A DNA stretch of 64,000 bases from Croceicoccus sp. Ery15 (GTDB lineage: Bacteria; Pseudomonadota; Alphaproteobacteria; Sphingomonadales; Sphingomonadaceae): contig NZ_CP087588.1 in NCBI RefSeq assembly GCF_020985305.1, positions 3,099,501 to 3,163,500 of the forward strand. The letters run 5' to 3'. Shown one piece after another: positions 9,513-17,624 of this stretch (positions are counted from its first letter, which is position 1; every line of letters begins with the position of its first letter). Under the pieces are notes generated by a model, which was given only the letters and a program-made list of their open reading frames with translations, searched no databases and had not been told where the DNA came from. The position numbers were made by a program, and so were the translations under genes.

Positions 9513-10325
9513 GTGACCGTGTCGGTGGGGGCTCTTACAGGAAAGCGCGTTGCGCGGGCGGCAATGGCCGCTGCGGCGGCATGTGCCTTTCTGGCTGCGC
9601 TGCCGCCTGCCGTCGCTGCCGTTTCCGATCTTGTGGCTGCCGATGATTCGCGCCGTTCGCTCAGCATTGCGGCGGGTGGCGATCTGGGCGGCTTTACCCC
9701 TGCATCGGCGGATCCGCGCCTTCTGGCCTCGCTTAATGCCCTTCGCGAGGGACAAAGGGGTGATGCTGGCATGTTCCGCTTTACGCCTGCGGGCGTAAAG
9801 GAAGCGTCGAGCCGTGCGGTCACCGTGGCGGTGCGCGTCGATTCGCAAATGGCCCGTGCAGCTTCGATGCGGAAATCGGCTGGCCCCGATGCCGGATTGA
9901 ACGTGGCGGGTGTTGCGCCGGTTGCTTTCAACCTTGGTATGGCGCGCGGCTATCAAAGTTTTGCGCAGACGGCGAAGATCGCTGATGCGGTCGAGCCGGG
10001 TCTGCGCAAGAGCTATCTGCCCGAAGGCGTGCGCGAGATCGACGCACCCGATCTGTCGCGCTTTACGCCTGCGAAGAAGAAATCGGGCGACAGTCGTTTC
10101 GGCGGTGTGGTCGAACTGAACGACGGCGCGGTCGCGGGCCGCTCGCCACGCACTTTCGCGGATGGCGAGCAATCGGTCGACGTCAGCGGCTCCTATCGCG
10201 TCACGGGCAATCTGCGGGTGACCGCCGGTGTCCGCTATTCGGCAGAGCGTGAGCGGCTGGCCCCGCTGGCCGATGGGCAGCAGGACAACCAGTCCGTCTA
10301 TGTCGGAACGCGTTTCCGCTTCTGA
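9513..10325 (+). CDS. Exported protein with three FTPA motifs and a C-terminal beta-signal, function unknown
   Basis: I do not recognise this family. The start is GTG, with GAGG five bases upstream. Residues 1-36 form a clear signal peptide ending AVAAV. The mature part carries three FTPA-containing segments (GGFTPASADPR, FRFTPAGVKE, SRFTPAKKK) spaced about 35 and 115 residues apart. The last 60 residues alternate polar and hydrophobic residues and end YVGTRFRF; a terminal aromatic Phe is the usual recognition signal for outer-membrane beta-barrel insertion. The likely location is therefore the outer membrane or periplasm. It is preceded by a long promoter region and followed by a terminator, so it is monocistronic. 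Confidence 0.75.
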   Translation: MTVSVGALTGKRVARAAMAAAAACAFLAALPPAVAAVSDLVAADDSRRSLSIAAGGDLGGFTPASADPRLLASLNALREGQRGDAGMFRFTPAGVKEASSRAVTVAVRVDSQMARAASMRKSAGPDAGLNVAGVAPVAFNLGMARGYQSFAQTAKIADAVEPGLRKSYLPEGVREIDAPDLSRFTPAKKKSGDSRFGGVVELNDGAVAGRSPRTFADGEQSVDVSGSYRVTGNLRVTAGVRYSAERERLAPLADGQQDNQSVYVGTRFRF

Positions 10326-10326
10326 T

Positions 10327-10348
10327 CGGGGCTTTCCGCCCGTTTTTT
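10327..10348 (+). terminator. Rho-independent terminator of the FTPA protein gene
   Basis: Immediately after the stop codon is a short G+C hairpin (CGGGGC-TTTCC-GCCCG) followed by six Ts, the usual layout of an intrinsic terminator. The stem is only five base pairs with one bulge. Confidence 0.55.
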
Positions 10349-10513
10349 CCTGTTTCCATCCGACCGTCGCCGCGCCATGCGGCCATTGTCGCACGCGCGT
10401 AAAATCCCTGTTGCACTGACGGTTAAGGCGGAATTGCAAATCCGCTTGCCGCCTCTCTGGCGACTGCTTAGGCTGCCGACTGGAGAGGAAGGCGCGTTGA
10501 AGGGGAAGCTAGA

Positions 10514-11236
10514 ATGAGCAGAGTTGCAGTCGTCACCGGCGGTACGCGCGGTATTGGCGAAGGGATCAGCCTCGCGCTGAAAGACATGGGGTATACGGTC
10601 GTCGCCAATTTCGCGGGCAACGAACAAAAGGCGCAGGAGTTTACCGAACGCACCGGTATTCCCAATTACAAGTTCGACGTTGGCGACCACGACGCAGTCA
10701 TCGCGGGCTGCGCGCAGATCGCGTCCGACATTGGCGAGATCGATATTGTCGTGAATAATGCGGGCATTACCCGTGATGGCGTGCTGCACAAAATGAGCTG
10801 GGATGACTGGAACGAGGTGATGCGTATCAACCTTGGCGGCTGCTTCAACATGGCCAAGGCAACCTTTCCCGGCATGCGCGACCGGAAATGGGGCCGCATC
10901 GTCAATATCGGTTCGGTTAACGGTCAGGCCGGCCAGTATGGGCAGGTCAATTACGCCGCCGCCAAATCCGGCATCCATGGCTTTACCAAGGCGCTGGCGC
11001 AGGAAGGTGCGAAATATGGCGTGACCGTCAATGCGATCGCGCCGGGCTACATCGATACCGACATGGTCGCCGCCGTGCCGCAGCCGGTGCTGGAAAAGAT
11101 CATCGCCAAGATTCCGGTCGGCCGCCTTGGCCATGCGGATGAAATTGCGCGCGGCGTCGCCTTTTTCTGTGCCGAGGAAGCGACGTTCGTCACCGGATCG
11201 ACGCTGTCGATCAACGGCGGCCAGCACATGTATTGA
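10514..11236 (+). CDS. phbB: Acetoacetyl-CoA reductase (SDR family)
   Basis: This is a short-chain dehydrogenase that reduces acetoacetyl-CoA to (R)-3-hydroxybutyryl-CoA with NADPH, the second step of polyhydroxybutyrate synthesis. The cofactor motif TGGTRGIG is at residues 8-15, NNAG near residue 85, and the catalytic Ser-Tyr-Lys triad appears as IGSVNGQAGQYGQVNYAAAKSG near residues 135-158. Full-length similarity to PhaB/PhbB (GITRDGVLHKMSWDDW, YIDTDMVAAVP) distinguishes it from FabG. No PHB synthase or thiolase is adjacent, so the gene is an orphan of the pathway in this window. Confidence 0.93.
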   Translation: MSRVAVVTGGTRGIGEGISLALKDMGYTVVANFAGNEQKAQEFTERTGIPNYKFDVGDHDAVIAGCAQIASDIGEIDIVVNNAGITRDGVLHKMSWDDWNEVMRINLGGCFNMAKATFPGMRDRKWGRIVNIGSVNGQAGQYGQVNYAAAKSGIHGFTKALAQEGAKYGVTVNAIAPGYIDTDMVAAVPQPVLEKIIAKIPVGRLGHADEIARGVAFFCAEEATFVTGSTLSINGGQHMY

Positions 11237-11272
11237 TTCGCCGCCATCCGCCACGCGCGGAACGGCCAAGAC

Positions 11273-11310
11273 AAAAGGGGCAGGCACTTCGCAGTGCCTG
11301 CCCCTTTTTT
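11273..11310. terminator. Strong bidirectional terminator between phbB and ctrA
   Basis: A perfect 16-bp stem (AAAAGGGGCAGGCACT paired with its complement) with a TCGC loop ends in a run of Ts on the plus strand and a run of Ts on the minus strand. It lies between the convergent ends of phbB and ctrA and can stop transcription from both sides. Confidence 0.92.
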
Positions 11311-11345
11311 ATCCCAGCGCTTGAATGCTGCGTCAGGCGGGTGCC

Positions 11346-12041
11346 TCAGGCAGCTTGGGCCTCGGCGCCCGGATCGCGCAGCACATAGCCGCGGCCCCAG
11401 ACCGTCTCGATGTAATTGTCGCCATTGCACGCGGTCGACAGCTTTTTGCGCAGCTTGCAGATGAAGACGTCGATGATCTTCAGCTCGGGCTCGTCCATCC
11501 CGTTATACAGGTGGTTGAGGAACATTTCCTTGGTCAGCGTGGTGCCCTTGCGTAGCGAGAGCAGTTCCAGCATCGCATATTCCTTGCCGGTCAGATGCAC
11601 ACGGGCGCTGTCGACTTCCACCGTTTTGGTATCGAGGTTGACCGAGAGCTTGCCGGTGCGGATCACCGATTGCGAGTGGCCCTTGGAACGGCGCACGACA
11701 GCGTGGATGCGGGCGACCAGCTCTTCGCGGTGGAACGGCTTGGTCACGTAATCGTCGGCGCCAAAGCCAAAGCTGCGCACCTTGGAATCCATTTCAGCAA
11801 TGCCCGACAGGATCAGAACCGGCGTCTGCACCTTGGCGACGCGCAGCTTTTTCAGCACGTCGTAACCGTGCATGTCGGGCAGGTTCAGGTCGAGCAGGAT
11901 GATGTCGTAATCATACAGCTTGCCCAGATCGAGCCCCTCTTCACCAAGGTCCGTCTGATAGACGTTGAAACCCTCGGTCGTGAGCATCAGTTCGATAGCC
12001 TTTGCCGTCGTCGGCTCGTCTTCGATCAGCAGGATACGCAT
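11346..12041 (-). CDS. ctrA: Cell cycle transcriptional regulator CtrA
   Basis: CtrA is the OmpR-family response regulator that controls cell-cycle, motility and pilus genes in alphaproteobacteria. The receiver has the acidic pair at residues 8-9, phospho-acceptor Asp51 in LLDLNLPD, and the conserved Lys in YVTKPF. The winged-helix C-terminal half contains the characteristic CtrA segments [47 protein letters not shown] and [11 protein letters not shown]. The last two residues are Ala-Ala, as in the ClpXP-degraded Caulobacter protein. Several TTAA half-sites lie 70-122 bp upstream, consistent with autoregulation. The kinase and phosphotransferase are not in this window. Confidence 0.96.
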   Translation of the reverse strand: MRILLIEDEPTTAKAIELMLTTEGFNVYQTDLGEEGLDLGKLYDYDIILLDLNLPDMHGYDVLKKLRVAKVQTPVLILSGIAEMDSKVRSFGFGADDYVTKPFHREELVARIHAVVRRSKGHSQSVIRTGKLSVNLDTKTVEVDSARVHLTGKEYAMLELLSLRKGTTLTKEMFLNHLYNGMDEPELKIIDVFICKLRKKLSTACNGDNYIETVWGRGYVLRDPGAEAQAA

Positions 12042-12110
12042 ATGGATTTAGCCCCCTTCGTGGTCGGCCGGTCCACCCTGTCGGACGCCAACCGTAAACG
12101 CGATCTTCAA

Positions 12111-12163
12111 TTAACCATACGAAAGGTGACCCAGAAAGGTTAATAAAGCTTAAAAGAGCTTAA
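12111..12163. promoter_or_regulatory. Cluster of TTAA half-sites upstream of ctrA
   Basis: TTAACCAT occurs at 12111-12118, and three further TTAA motifs start at 12140, 12150 and 12160, exactly 10 bp apart. CtrA of Caulobacter binds TTAA-N7-TTAA and related TTAACCAT sites, so this is a candidate autoregulatory region. The 10-bp (N6) spacing differs by one base from the classical 11 bp. A promoter of ctrA is expected in this region. Confidence 0.5.
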
Positions 12164-12277
12164 CGGAAAATTTTGAGTCATGATTGCAACAGTTTCCCGT
12201 GCGGAATCGCTGTTTCGAATCGCGGCGGGCATTTTCCGAATCAATGATGGCAACGATCGGAAGCGATGCGCCTGCAT

Positions 12278-13744
12278 TCAGCCCGCGCGGGCCAGCGCCT
12301 TTTGCCGCCGCCTCTGTACCGACGATCCTAGCCCCGCCGCCTCGCGGTATTTGGCAACCGTGCGGCGGGCAATTTCGTAACCTTGTTTCTTCAGCTCTGT
12401 TACCAGCGCATCGTCGGACAGGATTGCATCGGCAGGCTCTGCATCGATCAGCGCCTTGATCGCTGCCTTCACTGCCTCTGCCGATGCAGCACCCTGATCG
12501 CCGCCGTCGCCGCCTGCTGCCGATGCGCTGACCCCCGATGCGAAGAAGAAGCGCAATTCGAAACAGCCGCGCGGACAATGCAGGAACTTGTTCGCGGTCA
12601 CGCGGCTGACAGTCGATTCGTGCAGATCGGTCGCCTCGGCAATCTCGCGCCGGGTCAGCGGGACGAGGGCGGAAACGCCGCGACGAAAGAAACCCTCCTG
12701 CCGTTTCACGATCTCGCGTGCGACGGTCAGGATTGTGCGTTGCCGCTGGTCCAGCGCGCGGACAAGGCGATTGGCATCGGCCAGTTGCTCGCCCAGCCAG
12801 CTGGAGGCTGCCTTGTCGCGGCAAGAGGGGCTGACCCGCGCGTGATAGGCGCGGTCGATGACCAGTCGCGGCAGGTTCTCGCGGTTGAGCGAAACGAGCC
12901 AGCCGACCACCCCGTCGCCCCTGACCAGCACATCGGGCACTACCGGCGGCGCGGCTTCGACGCCGAACACATGGCCAGGGCGCGGGTCGCAACTGCGGAT
13001 ATCGGCGATCATCTCGGCAATATCCTCGTCATCGGCGCGGCACATGCGCTTCAGCTGCGCCAGATTGCCGCGCGCCAGCAGGTCGAGATTGGCGAGCAGC
13101 AGCCGCATGCACGGGTCGAGCCGGTCACGCTCCGCCAGTTGCAGCGCGATGCATTCGGCCAGATCGCGCGCGCCCACGCCAGTCGGCTCCAGCGACTGAA
13201 CCAGTCGCAGCGCCGCTTCGGCATCCGTGGGTGAGACGCCAAGGTCGCGGGCCAGTTCTTCCAGAGGCACGGTGAGATAGCCAGCCTCGTCCAGCCGGCC
13301 GATGATCTGCCGCGCGACAAAGATCTGAACTGGCGAACCATGCGCCATGCACAGCTGGTCCTGCAGATGTTCGCCCAATGTGGGGCCGCTGTCGCCGGCG
13401 AAATCGCTTCCGAAGTCGCCGTCGAACGACCCGCCGCCCGACGCAGCGCCAATCCCGGCGAAATCGCCCGTATCGCGGTCGCGGTCCAGCATTTCGGGCG
13501 CGATATCCAGCGCCGTATCGCCGCCTGTCGAGCCTGCCTCCGCCGGTTCCTCGGCCTTGGGCTTGACCTCTTTCTCACCCTCCTGCCCCGAAACGCGCAG
13601 CAACGGATTGGCGGCGGCGGCGTCCATCAGCACCGCTTCCAGTTCCAGATTGGAAAGCTGCAACAGGCCGATCGCCTGTTTCAGCTGCGGCGTCATCACC
13701 AGCGATTGCGACTGCCGCAGATCGAGGCGGGGTGCCAAAGTCAT
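12278..13744 (-). CDS. rpoN: RNA polymerase sigma-54 factor
   Basis: RpoN is the alternative sigma factor that needs AAA+ enhancer-binding activators; it typically serves nitrogen metabolism and other regulons. The N-terminal activator-interaction region is glutamine- and leucine-rich (LDLRQSQSLVMTPQLKQAIGLLQLSNLELE), followed by an acidic Region II at about residues 65-125. The core-binding and helix-turn-helix regions follow (LTRREIAEATDLHESTVSRVTANKF). The diagnostic RpoN box is seen near the C-terminus as ARRTVAKYREAAG. Length is 488 residues. It lies 39 bp downstream of lptB on the same strand, as in most alphaproteobacteria. Confidence 0.96.
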   Translation of the reverse strand: MTLAPRLDLRQSQSLVMTPQLKQAIGLLQLSNLELEAVLMDAAAANPLLRVSGQEGEKEVKPKAEEPAEAGSTGGDTALDIAPEMLDRDRDTGDFAGIGAASGGGSFDGDFGSDFAGDSGPTLGEHLQDQLCMAHGSPVQIFVARQIIGRLDEAGYLTVPLEELARDLGVSPTDAEAALRLVQSLEPTGVGARDLAECIALQLAERDRLDPCMRLLLANLDLLARGNLAQLKRMCRADDEDIAEMIADIRSCDPRPGHVFGVEAAPPVVPDVLVRGDGVVGWLVSLNRENLPRLVIDRAYHARVSPSCRDKAASSWLGEQLADANRLVRALDQRQRTILTVAREIVKRQEGFFRRGVSALVPLTRREIAEATDLHESTVSRVTANKFLHCPRGCFELRFFFASGVSASAAGGDGGDQGAASAEAVKAAIKALIDAEPADAILSDDALVTELKKQGYEIARRTVAKYREAAGLGSSVQRRRQKALARAG

Positions 13745-13783
13745 GGGGCGGTATGGATCGTCATGCGGTGCGGCCCGTTCACG

Positions 13784-14512
13784 TCAAAGCGTAAAGCCTT
13801 CGCCCAGATAGAGCCTGCGCACATCGTCATTGGCGACCAGATCCTCGGGACTGCCCGCGAACAGCACTTGCCCGCCATAGATGATCGCCGCGCGGTCGAC
13901 GATTTCCAGCGTTTCGCGGACGTTGTGATCGGTGATCAGCACACCGATGCCGCGGTTTTTCAGATCGATCACCAGATCGCGGATATCGCTGATCGACAGC
14001 GGATCGATACCCGCAAACGGCTCGTCCAGCAGCATGATCGACGGCTTGGCGGCAAGCGCGCGGGCAATTTCGCACCGGCGGCGTTCACCGCCCGACAGCG
14101 CCATGGCAGGGCTCTCGCGCAGCCGCGTCAGCCCGAATTCGTCAAGCAGCCGCTCCAGCTCGCGCGAGCGGCTGGCCGCGTCGGGTTCGGACAGTTCCAG
14201 CACGCAGGAAATGTTCTGTTCCACCGTCATGCCGCGAAAGATCGATGTTTCCTGCGGCAGATAGCCAAGGCCCAGAATGGCGCGGCGATACATCGGCAGG
14301 TTGGTGATATCCTCGCCGTCCAGCAGGATGCGGCCCGAATCGGGCTTCACCAGACCCATCACCGAATAGAAGCACGTCGTCTTGCCCGCGCCATTGGGAC
14401 CAAGCAGGCCCAGCACCTCGCCCTTGGCCACGGTCAGCGAGATGTCGGACAGCACCGTGCGCTTGTCATAGCTTTTGGCGATCGACACCACTTCCAGCCC
14501 ACCCTGCGGCAC
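13784..14512 (-). CDS. lptB: LPS export ABC transporter ATP-binding protein LptB
   Basis: LptB is the cytoplasmic ATPase that powers lipopolysaccharide extraction from the inner membrane with LptFG. The Walker A motif GPNGAGKTT lies near residue 38, the ABC signature LSGGERRRCEIARAL near 140, Walker B IMLLDEPFAGID near 160 and the switch His in ITDHNVRE. The annotated start is a GTG without a good ribosome site. The frame is open further upstream, where an AGGAG sits before in-frame ATA and ATC codons but no ATG, GTG or TTG. The true N-terminus could therefore be about 20 residues longer. Its usual partner genes lptC-lptA are about 9.4 kb away in the opposite orientation. Confidence 0.94.
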   Translation of the reverse strand: MPQGGLEVVSIAKSYDKRTVLSDISLTVAKGEVLGLLGPNGAGKTTCFYSVMGLVKPDSGRILLDGEDITNLPMYRRAILGLGYLPQETSIFRGMTVEQNISCVLELSEPDAASRSRELERLLDEFGLTRLRESPAMALSGGERRRCEIARALAAKPSIMLLDEPFAGIDPLSISDIRDLVIDLKNRGIGVLITDHNVRETLEIVDRAAIIYGGQVLFAGSPEDLVANDDVRRLYLGEGFTL

Positions 14513-14814
14513 GGGCGGGGCGGCGGTTTCGGCCGGATCGACCGAGGGGTCGAGCGTGGTCTGCGTATCGATGACTATGCTCCTGCCGCCAGTGCGGCGA
14601 AAATGCCGGTGCGGCCCATATGGGCGCGCTATACGGCCCCCTCAATACCATCTTGCCGATACGATTGAAGCCCCGATCCTGCCGATAGTGGATGAATTGG
14701 CAGGGTATTTGCATCCGGTTTGACCCGTATCGCCGCCTTGCGCGTGCCAATCGGCCCGGCTTGCCCTCTTGCCCCGCGCACCCTATCCGGCGGGACGATG
14801 ACGGGGAATTTGCA

Positions 14815-16158
14815 ATGTTGACGACGGATCAGGCCAAGGATTTCTGCGCGCAGCTGGTGGCCAAGGCACAAGCCATGGGCGCGGACGCGGGCGATGCGGT
14901 CTATCTGGGCAAGGGGTCGCAATCGGTGGAAATCCGGCTGGGCGCGCTGGAAAGCGTCGACCGGTCGGAGGCCGAGCATCTGGGCCTGCGCGTATTCGTG
15001 GGCAAGCGCAGCGCCACGGTCGGGACCAGCGCCCTCGATCCCGCTTCGCTGGACGAGCTGGCCGAACGCGCCGTGGAGATGGCCAAGGGCGCGCCCGAGG
15101 ATCCCTATGCGGGACTTGCGCCCGAAGAACTGCTGATGCGCGATGCCCCCGTCGACCTCGATCTGGTCTCCGCTGCTCCCGCGCCCGAGGAATTGCGCGC
15201 GATCGCAATGGAGATCGAGGATGCCGCCCGCGCGGTCGAAGGCGTGAACAATAGCGAAGGGGCCAGCGCGTCATACGGTCGCGGGATCGTCGGACTTGCC
15301 ACCAGCCACGGTTTTGCCGGTGCCTATGAACAGGCCAGCCATGTCCGGTCGGGCGCGGTTGTCGCGGGCGAGGGCAGCGGGATGGAACGGGGCATGGCGT
15401 GGCGCATGGCGCATCATGCCGAAGACCTGCTCTCGCCAGCCGAAATCGGCCGTATGGCAGGCGACCGCGCGGTCGAACGGCTGGGGCCGGGCACGATGAA
15501 AAGCGGGCCCATGCCCGTGGTGTTCGACCGGCGCGTCGGCCGTTCGCTGATGGGCCATCTGGTCCATGCCATTTCGGGGTCGGAAATCGCGCGCGGCGCC
15601 AGCTTTCTTGCCGATTGCGAAGGCAAACCCGTGTTCCCTGCAGGCATCACCATTACCGACGACCCGCTGCGCCCGCGCGCCATGCGTTCGCACCCGTTCG
15701 ATGGCGAGGGTCTGCCCGTCGCGGCCAGCCGCCTTGTCGACGGCGGGGTGCTGACGGGCTGGCTGCTCGATTCGGCATCGGCGCGCAAGCTGGGCCGCCA
15801 GCCGACAGGCCATGCAGCGCGCGGCGGTGGGGGATCGCCGGGCGTATCGGCCTCCAACATCACCCTGCTGGCCGGACAGGAAAGCGTGGCCGACATGATC
15901 GCCGATATTGCCGACGGCGTCTGGGTGACCGAGGTGATCGGCATGGGCGTCAATGTCGTCACCGGCGATTACAGCCGCGGCGCATCGGGCTTTCGCATCG
16001 TGAATGGCGAGATTGCGGGCCCGGTTGCGGGAATTACCATTGCCGGTAACATGAAGGATATGTTCGCGAATATGCGGGCCGCCGACGATCTGGACTTTGT
16101 GCAGGCGATCAACGTGCCCAGCCTGCGGATCGATGGCATGACGGTCGCGGGATCATGA
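14815..16158 (+). CDS. pmbA: TldD/PmbA family metallopeptidase
   Basis: This is the PmbA (TldE) partner of the TldD/TldE metalloprotease that processes modified peptides and antitoxins in the cytosol. The protein (447 residues from the chosen ATG) aligns with the PmbA pattern over its length: an N-terminal domain (VYLGKGSQSVEIRLGALESVDRSE), a glycine-rich centre, and the C-terminal GDYSRGASGFRIVNGEIAGPVAGITIAGNMKDMF. It lacks the HExxxH zinc motif of TldD, as expected for the PmbA subunit. A longer frame begins 123 bp upstream, but those codons lie in the intergenic region and look non-coding. Confidence 0.9.
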   Translation: MLTTDQAKDFCAQLVAKAQAMGADAGDAVYLGKGSQSVEIRLGALESVDRSEAEHLGLRVFVGKRSATVGTSALDPASLDELAERAVEMAKGAPEDPYAGLAPEELLMRDAPVDLDLVSAAPAPEELRAIAMEIEDAARAVEGVNNSEGASASYGRGIVGLATSHGFAGAYEQASHVRSGAVVAGEGSGMERGMAWRMAHHAEDLLSPAEIGRMAGDRAVERLGPGTMKSGPMPVVFDRRVGRSLMGHLVHAISGSEIARGASFLADCEGKPVFPAGITITDDPLRPRAMRSHPFDGEGLPVAASRLVDGGVLTGWLLDSASARKLGRQPTGHAARGGGGSPGVSASNITLLAGQESVADMIADIADGVWVTEVIGMGVNVVTGDYSRGASGFRIVNGEIAGPVAGITIAGNMKDMFANMRAADDLDFVQAINVPSLRIDGMTVAGS

Positions 16159-16176
16159 CGATAGCGGGGGATTGAG

Positions 16177-17562
16177 ATGATGCGGCGCAGTTACGGATTT
16201 CTCGCTGCGCTGCTGTTGATCCTGCCATCATTGCCCGCAGGTGCGGCGGCGATCCTGACGGGCGGCGGCGATGATGCGCCTGCCGAAACCGTGGAACCGG
16301 CAGCCACCGGCGCGATCGAGGCCGAGCGCGACGCGAATGAGGACGAGCGGATCGCCGAGCGCATTCGCGGTATTTTCGCGGCGATTGCGGCGCTTTCGCA
16401 TATCGAGGTTACTGTCCAGCAAGGCGTCGTCACGCTGACCGGCACGGTCGCCAGCCCCGAACAGGTGGAACAGGCAGGTGCCATCGCTGGCCGCGTGGCG
16501 GGCGTGGTGACGGTCGACAACCAGATCGAGCGCGATGTCGCCGTTTCCTCCAATGTCGCCCCCGCGATCGAGAATGTCGTGTCCCAGTCGCGCGGCGTGC
16601 TGCGGGCGCTTCCGCTGTTCGGCGTGGCGCTTGTGGTGGCGGGACTGGTCATTGCCTTCACCCGCTGGCTGGCGCGGCGCAAATCGCTGTGGGCGCGGCT
16701 GTCGCCCAATCTGTTCGTGGCCGAATTGCTGGCCAGCGCGGTGCAATTCGTGGGCGTGCTGTTCGGCATTTATCTGGCGCTGAAAATTTTGGGTGCCACG
16801 GCCCTGCTCGGCGCATTGCTGGGTATCGGCGGCGTGATCGGCATCGCCATCGGTTTCGCGGTGCGCGACACGATCGACAATTACATCTCGTCCGTCATGC
16901 TGTCGCTGCGCCAGCCGTTTCGCGCCAACGATCATGTGGTGATCGGCGATGACGAAGGGCGTGTGGTGCGGTTGACCAGCCGCGCGACGATCCTGATGAC
17001 GCTGGACGGCAATCATCTGCGCATCCCCAATTCCACCGTGTTCAAGGCGGTGATCCTGAATTACACGCGCAATCCGCAACGGCGGTTCGATTTCGATCTG
17101 GGCATCGATGCCGACGACGATCCGGTCGATGCGATGGAAACGGGGATCAGGGCGCTGGCCGCGCTGGATTTCGTACTGAACGATCCCGAACCCACCGCAC
17201 GCATCATGGAGGTGGGCGATTCGAATATCGTGATCCGCTTCCTTGGCTGGCTGGATCAGGAGCAGACCGATTTCTACAAGGGCCGCAGCCTTGGTATACG
17301 CGCGGGCAAGATCGCGTTGGAGGATGCAGGTTTTGCGCTTCCCGAACCGATCTATCGCCTGCGCATGGACCCGCGCAGCGCGCCCGTCACCACGGTCGGC
17401 CCGTCTACGCAGGACGATGCGAAGCCAGCGGCCAAAGAACCGCGCCAGCGCATCATTTCACAAGAGGATTTGCGCCCCGAAAGCCACATCGCCGAGCTGG
17501 TAGAGCGCGAGCGGGCCGCGACCGGCGGGGACTTGCTCGATTCGGGCCGTCCCATCGAATAG
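16177..17562 (+). CDS. MscS-family mechanosensitive channel with N-terminal BON domain
   Basis: This small-conductance mechanosensitive channel releases ions when membrane tension rises. A signal peptide (residues 1-23) is followed by a BON-like periplasmic domain at about 50-120 (IEVTVQQGVVTLTGTVASPEQVEQ). Membrane helices lie near 145-165 and 180-205. The glycine- and alanine-rich pore helix is TALLGALLGIGGVIGIAIGFAVRDTIDNYISS (about 205-240, given in part), then the MscS beta domain with LRQPFRANDHV and IPNSTVFKAVILNYTRNPQRR. The C-terminus is a polar extension. It lies 18 bp behind pmbA. Confidence 0.9.
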   Translation: MMRRSYGFLAALLLILPSLPAGAAAILTGGGDDAPAETVEPAATGAIEAERDANEDERIAERIRGIFAAIAALSHIEVTVQQGVVTLTGTVASPEQVEQAGAIAGRVAGVVTVDNQIERDVAVSSNVAPAIENVVSQSRGVLRALPLFGVALVVAGLVIAFTRWLARRKSLWARLSPNLFVAELLASAVQFVGVLFGIYLALKILGATALLGALLGIGGVIGIAIGFAVRDTIDNYISSVMLSLRQPFRANDHVVIGDDEGRVVRLTSRATILMTLDGNHLRIPNSTVFKAVILNYTRNPQRRFDFDLGIDADDDPVDAMETGIRALAALDFVLNDPEPTARIMEVGDSNIVIRFLGWLDQEQTDFYKGRSLGIRAGKIALEDAGFALPEPIYRLRMDPRSAPVTTVGPSTQDDAKPAAKEPRQRIISQEDLRPESHIAELVERERAATGGDLLDSGRPIE

Positions 17563-17570
17563 GCAAAGCA

Positions 17571-17602
17571 AAAGGGCCGCCCGAACGACCGGGCGGCCCT
17601 TT
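17571..17602. terminator. Terminator hairpin between the MscS gene and ppa
   Basis: A perfect 13-bp stem (AAAGGGCCGCCCG and its complement) with a 6-nt loop ends in TTT followed by CATAAATT. It lies between convergent genes and has an A run on the other side, so it can serve both. Confidence 0.8.
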
Positions 17603-17624
17603 CATAAATTCCGGTCCGGAAGGA

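Noticed and set aside
12150..12992. Possible second gene overlapping the 3' part of rpoN in another frame
   Set aside because: Arg-rich composition, no homologue-like motif, and rpoN ends with a clear RpoN box in its own frame.
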